Below are positions 6,593 to 10,283 of a stretch of 10,283 bases of DNA, in pieces. The DNA comes from an uncultured Coriobacteriaceae bacterium (GTDB lineage Bacteria > Actinomycetota > Coriobacteriia > Coriobacteriales > QAMH01), in assembly GCA_900544245.1 (NCBI GenBank), contig UQUH01000057.1, positions 1 through 10,283 on the forward strand, read 5' to 3'. How positions within the stretch are numbered: the stretch's first letter is position 1; each line of letters opens with the position of its first letter. The position numbers were made by a program, and so were the translations under genes. The notes beneath the pieces were generated by a model. The model was not told the origin of the DNA. It did not search any database and worked only from the letters and a program-made list of their open reading frames with translations.

Positions 6593-6607
6593 TCGATGAT
6601 TCTACGG
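6593..6607 (-). promoter_or_regulatory. Copy 2 (contiguous) of the motif shared with the large-subunit leader
   Basis: The 15-mer TCGATGATTCTACGG lies 12 bp upstream of the lysR ATG and next to its ribosome-binding site. The same letters, split by 5 bp, occur in the enzyme leader at 5534-5553. Further upstream (6608-6640) there is a TAAAAT on the minus strand that could be a -10 box, but I found no convincing -35. Confidence 0.35.
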
Positions 6608-6672
6608 CGCCATTTTACTACGAGGCGATGGCTAGGATTTCTTGACTCCACTCCACAGCGCTCGAAATAACA

Positions 6673-6703
6673 GATGCGACAGGGGTCAGGCCCCTGTCGC
6701 ATC
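6673..6703 (-). terminator. Perfect 13-bp-stem hairpin, probable leuS terminator or REP-like palindrome
   Basis: GATGCGACAGGGG (6673-6685) and CCCCTGTCGCATC (6691-6703) are exact reverse complements around a 5-nt loop. On the minus strand TGTTATTT follows, a modest U-rich tail that fits termination of leuS before lysR. The core GGGGTCAGGCCCC (6682-6694) repeats the palindrome at 1851-1863, so it may belong to a dispersed repeat family reused as a terminator. Confidence 0.55.
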
Positions 6704-6722
6704 GTCGCTAGGCGCGTCGCGC

Positions 6723-6810
6723 TGCTCGGCTGCATAGCGGGACATGGGTGCGACCAGAGCGACTGGGTCTCGGAGCTCTGGTGTACCCATGTCCCGCGTT
6801 TCAGCCAGCA
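6723..6810. repeat. Long interrupted inverted repeat directly after leuS
   Basis: Nested complementary arms: TGCT+GGCTG (6723-6732, one extra base) with CAGCCAGCA (6802-6810); GCGGGACATGGGT (6737-6749) with ACCCATGTCCCGC (6785-6797); and ACCAGAGC (6753-6760) with GCTCTGGT (6775-6782), leaving a 14-nt apical loop. About 30 base pairs could form within 88 nt. It starts 10 bp past the leuS stop. It has no T-run, so a simple terminator is unlikely. It could be a small non-autonomous element, an mRNA 3'-end stabiliser or a structured RNA. Structure is seen; function is unknown. Confidence 0.6.
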
Positions 6811-6820
6811 AGCAATCCCT

Positions 6821-8026
6821 CTAGTTCGCCACGACGTTGACGACGGTCGGGGCGACGATCGTCTTGCGCACAGTGAGCCCCTCGATGCGGTCGGCGACGG
6901 CTTCGAGGGCCGCGGCGACGATCTCGTCCTCGCTCGCATCGGCAGCCGTCGTGATGTGGCCACGCACCTTGCCGCCGATCATGACGGCGCGCTCCACCTC
7001 GTCGGCCTTCGTGGCCTCCTCGTCGAAGCTCGGCCAGGCGACGTCATAAGCGCTGCCCTCGTTGCCGAGCGCCTCGGTCCACAGCTCGTCGGCCCAATGC
7101 GGCGCGTAGGGAGCGAGCAGCAGCACGAGCGTCGTGGCGACCGCACGGCACAGCTCCCTGTCGCGTGCATCCTCCGCCGTGGCGTTGAGGTAATCGGCCG
7201 TCGTGTTGGAGAGCTCCATGATCGACGCGAGCGCCGTGTTGAAGTTGAAGCGCTCGATGTCGGCGCCCACCTTCTTGATGGTCGCATGCATCTGGCGGTT
7301 GAGCTCCTTGGCGAGTTGCCCGTCATCGGCCGGGCCGGTGGCATCGGCCAGCGACCAAACCTGTCCCCACGCGCGCTTGAGGAAGCGCGCCATGGCCGCA
7401 CAGCTCTTGTCGTCCCACTGCAGGTCCTTGTCGGGCGGAGCCATGAACAGGATGCAGGCGCGGGCGGCGTCGACGCCGTATTCGTCGATGAGTGACTCAG
7501 GCGATACGACGTTGCCCTTGGACTTGGACATCGTCTCGCCCTTGGAGTCCTTGACCATGCCCTGGCACAGCAGGTTGGTGAACGGCTCGTCGAAATCGAG
7601 CATGCCGGCATCACGCGCGACCTTGGTCCAGAAGCGCGAGTACAGCAGGTGCAAGATGGCGTGCTCGATACCGCCGATGTACTGGTCGACGGGCATGAAG
7701 CGATCCGCCTTGTCCTTGGCGAAGGGAAGCTCGGTGTTATGCGGGTCGGTGTAGCGCAGGTAGTACCACGAGCTACACGTGAAGGTGTCCATGGTGTCGG
7801 TCTCGCGATGCGCGGGCTTGCCGCACACCGGGCAGGTGCACTCGTAGAACTCCTTGGAATCCTTGAGCGTCTCGCCCGCGGCGATGTCGATGTCCATGGG
7901 AAGGATGACCGGCAGGTCCTGTTCGGGGACCGGTACCAGGCCGCACTCGTCGCAATAGATCATCGGGATGGGATTGCCCCAGTAGCGCTGGCGGCTGATG
8001 AGCCAGTCGCGCAGGCGGAAGTTCAC
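6821..8026 (-). CDS. leuS: Leucyl-tRNA synthetase, C-terminal part (downstream of a frameshift)
   Basis: The second half of LeuS, about 400 codons in a different frame from the first half. It opens inside the conserved catalytic stretch (V)NFRLRDWLISRQRYWG and has no real start of its own: 8026 is an internal GTG preceded by further in-frame family-like sequence. Seen in order are the remaining Rossmann catalytic domain, the KMSKS-type ATP loop as ETMSKSKGN, the helical anticodon-binding domain, and the small C-terminal domain with IGGKVRGHI. The stop is TAG at 6821-6823. A Cys-rich CDEC...CPVC segment near its start resembles the zinc-ribbon insertions seen in LeuS. It attaches leucine to tRNA-Leu only as part of the complete enzyme, so this fragment alone should not work. 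Confidence 0.9.
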   Translation of the reverse strand: MNFRLRDWLISRQRYWGNPIPMIYCDECGLVPVPEQDLPVILPMDIDIAAGETLKDSKEFYECTCPVCGKPAHRETDTMDTFTCSSWYYLRYTDPHNTELPFAKDKADRFMPVDQYIGGIEHAILHLLYSRFWTKVARDAGMLDFDEPFTNLLCQGMVKDSKGETMSKSKGNVVSPESLIDEYGVDAARACILFMAPPDKDLQWDDKSCAAMARFLKRAWGQVWSLADATGPADDGQLAKELNRQMHATIKKVGADIERFNFNTALASIMELSNTTADYLNATAEDARDRELCRAVATTLVLLLAPYAPHWADELWTEALGNEGSAYDVAWPSFDEEATKADEVERAVMIGGKVRGHITTAADASEDEIVAAALEAVADRIEGLTVRKTIVAPTVVNVVAN

Positions 8027-8045
8027 GACCCCCTGACCCAGGCCG
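8023..8045 (-). other. leuS: One-base frameshift joining the two leuS frames
   Basis: The upstream frame ends at TGA 8025-8023, right where the downstream frame carries VVNFRLRDW. Adding one base restores a single frame of 863 aa from the ATG, a normal LeuS length. Two spots are likely: a G lost from the five-G run (C5 at 8029-8033 on the plus strand), or a C lost from GGCC (8041-8044), the latter reading AALGQGVVNF. In an essential single enzyme a sequencing or assembly error is likelier than a true mutation. Confidence 0.85.
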
Positions 8046-9411
8046 CGTTCGCCTTGGCGAACACATCGTCGATGGTGCCGGCGAACAGGAATGCGCTCTC
8101 GGGCAGGTCATCGCACTCGCCGTTCAGGATCATCTTAAAGCCGCGCAGCGTCTCCTTGAGCGGCACATACTGGCCGGGCATGCCGGTGAACTGCCCGGAC
8201 TGCACCATGACGCCATCGCCGTTGAAGGCCTCGTCCCAGTCCACGTCGGTCACCTCGAGGTCGCGCACGTCGGCGAGCTCGGTGGCAAGCGGACTATCTG
8301 CCGGCACCACGACCGGCGGGATGGGCAGGCCGTACTTGCGCGCGAACTCGAAGTCGCGCTGGTCGCCACAGGGCACGGCCATGACGGCACCGGTGCCGTA
8401 GTCGGTCAGCACGTAATCGGAAACCCAGACCGGCACCTTGGCACCGCTGACGGGGTTGATGACATAGCGGCCCGTGAACGCGCCGTGCTTCTCGCGATCG
8501 CCCATCGTGCGCTCGACGGCCGTGGCGGCGGCCGCAACCTTTTGCACCTCGCGTACCTCGGCCTCGTACTCGGTGCCCGCGACCAGGCGCTCGACGAGCT
8601 TGTGCTCAGGTGCGAGCATGAAGAAGGTGCAGCCGAAGAGCGTATCGGGACGCGTCGTGAACACGGTGATGGTCTCGTCGGTGGGTTCGCCCGCCTCGTC
8701 GCAGAGCGTGAACTTCACCTCGGCACCCTCGCTGCGACCGATCCAATTTGCCTGCATCTGCTTGACGCGCTCGGGCCAGCCGGGCAGCTTGTCGAGGTCA
8801 TCAAGCAGCTCCTGGGCGTAATCGGTGATCTTGAGGTACCACTGGTCGAGCTCGCGGCGCTCGACGGTGGAATGGCAGCGCCAGCACGTGCCCTGCTCGA
8901 CCTGCTCGTTGGCGAGCACGGTCTTGCAGTCGGGGCACCAGTTGACGGGATTGGACTTGCGATATGCCAGGCCCTTCTCGTACATCTTGAGGAAGAACCA
9001 CTGGCCCCAGCGATAGTAGTCCTCCTTGCACGTGATGACCGTGCGGTCCCAATCGTAGGAAAGGCCCATGCGCTTGAGGCTCGCCATCTGGGTGTCGATG
9101 TTCTCGAAGGTCCAGGTGGCCGGATGGCTATGATGCTTGATGGCGGCGTTTTCGGCCGGCAGGCCAAAGGCATCCCATCCGATGGGATGCAGCACGTCGT
9201 AGCCGTTCATGTGCAGGTAACGCGCGTAGACGTCACCGATGGTGTAGTTGCGCACATGACCCATGTGGATGTCGCCGCTCGGGTACGGGAACATCTCGAG
9301 CACGTACTTCGCAGGGCGCTCGGATGCCTCGTCAAGCTTGAAAAGCTCATGCTCCGCCCAGTACTTCTGCCATTTGGGTTCGATGGAATGCGGATCATAC
9401 GCCTCGTGCAT
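8023..9411 (-). CDS. leuS: Leucyl-tRNA synthetase, N-terminal part (ends at a frameshift)
   Basis: The first half of the class I synthetase that charges tRNA-Leu in the cytoplasm. The HIGH motif is HMGH at residues 49-52 (within YPSGDIHMGH). Cysteines at 159, 162, 176 and 179 (CPDC...CWRC) form a zinc-finger-like ZN-1 module. The CP1 editing domain shows TTRPDTLFG at 252-260. The natural family sequence continues past residue 455, but this frame ends with a short foreign tail (WVRGS) at TGA 8023-8025. ATG at 9409-9411 was chosen because GGAGG (9418-9422) lies 6 nt upstream; an in-frame TTG at 9415-9417 sits against that site and is less likely. Transcription probably starts from the promoter region at about 9464-9490. 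Confidence 0.93.
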   Translation of the reverse strand: MHEAYDPHSIEPKWQKYWAEHELFKLDEASERPAKYVLEMFPYPSGDIHMGHVRNYTIGDVYARYLHMNGYDVLHPIGWDAFGLPAENAAIKHHSHPATWTFENIDTQMASLKRMGLSYDWDRTVITCKEDYYRWGQWFFLKMYEKGLAYRKSNPVNWCPDCKTVLANEQVEQGTCWRCHSTVERRELDQWYLKITDYAQELLDDLDKLPGWPERVKQMQANWIGRSEGAEVKFTLCDEAGEPTDETITVFTTRPDTLFGCTFFMLAPEHKLVERLVAGTEYEAEVREVQKVAAAATAVERTMGDREKHGAFTGRYVINPVSGAKVPVWVSDYVLTDYGTGAVMAVPCGDQRDFEFARKYGLPIPPVVVPADSPLATELADVRDLEVTDVDWDEAFNGDGVMVQSGQFTGMPGQYVPLKETLRGFKMILNGECDDLPESAFLFAGTIDDVFAKANAAWVRGS

Positions 9412-9429
9412 GGCCAACCTCCGATGTGC

Positions 9430-9492
9430 CGTCAGATACGTGCGTCAGATAAAACAGTGACACATCATACCGCAGCGTCACGCCAATGACGC
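9430..9492 (-). promoter_or_regulatory. leuS promoter region with short direct and inverted repeats
   Basis: A -10-like TATGAT (minus strand, 9469-9464) has no good -35; GCGTCA at the right distance matches 3 of 6. A perfect inverted repeat, GCGTCA (9475-9480) and TGACGC (9487-9492), covers the -35 region and lies 12 bp past the mntP stop. Downstream, CGTCAGATA occurs twice (9430-9438 and 9443-9451), 13 bp apart in the leader. The recurring CGTCA/TGACG suggests an operator. The leader of about 45 nt is too short for a T-box. Confidence 0.4.
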
Positions 9493-9504
9493 GCTCAAAC
9501 GGGG

Positions 9505-10083
9505 CTAAAACGCGATGAGGCCCAGATGTTCGAGGAGTATCTTGAGGCCGATGGCGATGAGAACGATACCGCCCGCGATTTGCGACGGCTTCTCGAAGCG
9601 CGCGCCGAAGCGATTGCCCACGACGACGCCGACGAGCGAGAGGACGAAGGTCGTGCAGCCGATGATCAGCGCGGCAGCCACGATGTCGATCTGCAGAAAC
9701 GAGAAGCTGATGCCGACGGCCAGCGCGTCGATGCTCGTGGCGATGGCGAGCATGAAGAGCTCGCGCAGATCGAGCTTATGCGTGACCGTTTCGTCCTCTT
9801 CCTCGCCCTCGTCATGGAAGGCGTCCCAGAGCATCTTTCCGCCGACGAAGGCGAGCAGGGCGAAGGCGATCCAATGGTCGACCGCCGTGACGTAGACCGC
9901 GAACGCGCTTCCCACCAACCAGCCGATGACCGGCATGAGGCCCTGGAAGACACCGAAGAACAGCGCGATGACGAGCGCATGGGCGTAGTTGACGCGATGC
10001 ATGCCCAGGCCCTTGCAGACGGACACGGCAAACGCGTCCATCGACAGGCCGACGCCAATGAGAAATATCTCGACGAATCCCAC
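9505..10083 (-). CDS. mntP: Manganese efflux pump MntP
   Basis: Inner-membrane exporter that protects against excess Mn(II). The 192-aa length and the pattern of six hydrophobic segments fit MntP (formerly YebN). The two halves carry the family's metal-binding-type motifs SMDAFAVS (D16) and SIDALAVGIS (D119). An acidic stretch, DEGEEEDE (91-98), lies in the central loop. The start is a GTG (10081-10083) with a weak AGGG 7 nt upstream. The previous gene stops only 9 bp before it, so mntP is probably translated from the same mRNA. No manganese riboswitch (yybP-ykoY) can be placed, because coding sequence lies directly upstream in the window. The stop is TAG at 9505-9507. Identification is strong. 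Confidence 0.94.
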   Translation of the reverse strand: MGFVEIFLIGVGLSMDAFAVSVCKGLGMHRVNYAHALVIALFFGVFQGLMPVIGWLVGSAFAVYVTAVDHWIAFALLAFVGGKMLWDAFHDEGEEEDETVTHKLDLRELFMLAIATSIDALAVGISFSFLQIDIVAAALIIGCTTFVLSLVGVVVGNRFGARFEKPSQIAGGIVLIAIGLKILLEHLGLIAF

Positions 10084-10092
10084 GAAAAAGCC

Positions 10093-10283
10093 CTAGGCCA
10101 CGGTGTCCGGTTCGGTCGGTTGACCTTCGGCCCGGTTAACGTCCATGAGCTCGCGTTGGAGCTGCTGCATCGTGGGCGGTACCCAGGTGATGGCATCCGC
10201 GCCGGCGTCGACCGTGCCCCTGATGGAGGAGGCGTCCTTGCCGCCACTCGCGATGATGGGAATCTCCGGGAAGCGCTCGCGCA
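10093..10283 (-). CDS. Unidentified protein, C-terminal 62 residues (5' end beyond the right edge)
   Basis: Open from the right edge to TAG at 10093-10095. The visible part reads IPIIASGGKDASSIRG, then TVDAGADAITWVPP, then a helical tail ending EPDTVA. A strand followed by SGGK and then AGADAI is typical of the last two beta/alpha units of TIM-barrel enzymes that bind a phosphate group (ribulose-phosphate-binding type). The catalytic part lies outside the window, so no function is assigned. It ends 9 bp before the mntP GTG, suggesting one operon. Confidence 0.7.
   Translation of the reverse strand, partial: RERFPEIPIIASGGKDASSIRGTVDAGADAITWVPPTMQQLQRELMDVNRAEGQPTEPDTVA

Noticed and set aside
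5675..6670. 331-codon plus-strand open frame opposite lysR
   Set aside because: Antisense of a clear LysR-family gene, with no motif of its own.
6723..6810. tRNA gene or CRISPR repeat
   Set aside because: The nested single inverted repeat has no cloverleaf, no CCA end, and no regularly spaced copies.
8023..8040. Programmed frameshift in leuS
   Set aside because: The G5 run could slip, but there is no strong slippery heptamer or known precedent in leuS; a one-base error or mutation is simpler.
8485..9489. 334-codon plus-strand open frame opposite leuS
   Set aside because: Antisense shadow of conserved LeuS sequence.
9412..9504. T-box riboswitch in front of leuS
   Set aside because: The leader is under 100 nt and lacks the T-box consensus and specifier hairpin.

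Overview
All genes in this window lie on the minus strand of a GC-rich genome. NusA, RimP and LeuS look actinobacterial. Together with a stand-alone cytoplasmic molybdopterin oxidoreductase of the transhydroxylase / aromatic-dehydroxylase type, they suggest a gut-associated member of class Coriobacteriia, perhaps Eggerthellaceae. This placement is inference from protein style; no species can be named.

In transcription order, from the right edge: (1) the 3' end of an unidentified gene whose tail resembles a TIM-barrel phosphate-binding end, followed 9 bp later by mntP (manganese exporter). (2) leuS, present at full length but broken by a one-base frameshift near 8023-8045; its promoter region carries short repeats. 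(3) A 240-bp intergenic stretch with two strong inverted repeats: an approximately 88-bp interrupted hairpin just after the leuS stop and a perfect 13-bp-stem hairpin. (4) A lysR regulator, a 149-bp control region, and a two-gene enzyme cassette: a 900-aa molybdopterin large subunit and a 267-aa iron-sulfur small subunit with a C-terminal beta-sandwich domain. The pair matches the architecture of pyrogallol-phloroglucinol transhydroxylase. A clear intrinsic terminator follows. (5) A strong promoter with a structured leader of about 135 nt, then rimP and nusA, the start of the rimP-nusA-infB type core operon; nusA runs off the left edge.

The lysR-enzyme cassette is accessory metabolism between housekeeping genes. 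Palindromes with the core GGGGTCAG(A/G)CCCC lie on both sides of it. LysR probably controls the enzyme genes through an 8-bp-arm palindrome about 100 bp upstream of the large-subunit start, and a split 15-bp motif is shared by the lysR and large-subunit leaders. The enzyme should act in the cytoplasm on a hydroxylated aromatic, but the substrate cannot be read from sequence.

The most unusual observations are two. First, the small subunit has lost exactly the four cysteines that normally hold one of the three [4Fe-4S] clusters, with the rest of the fold intact. Second, the rimP-nusA leader has a terminator-like hairpin just before the rimP ribosome-binding site, with an upstream decoy of one arm that could act as an antiterminator: a plausible attenuator controlling the gene for NusA, itself a termination factor.
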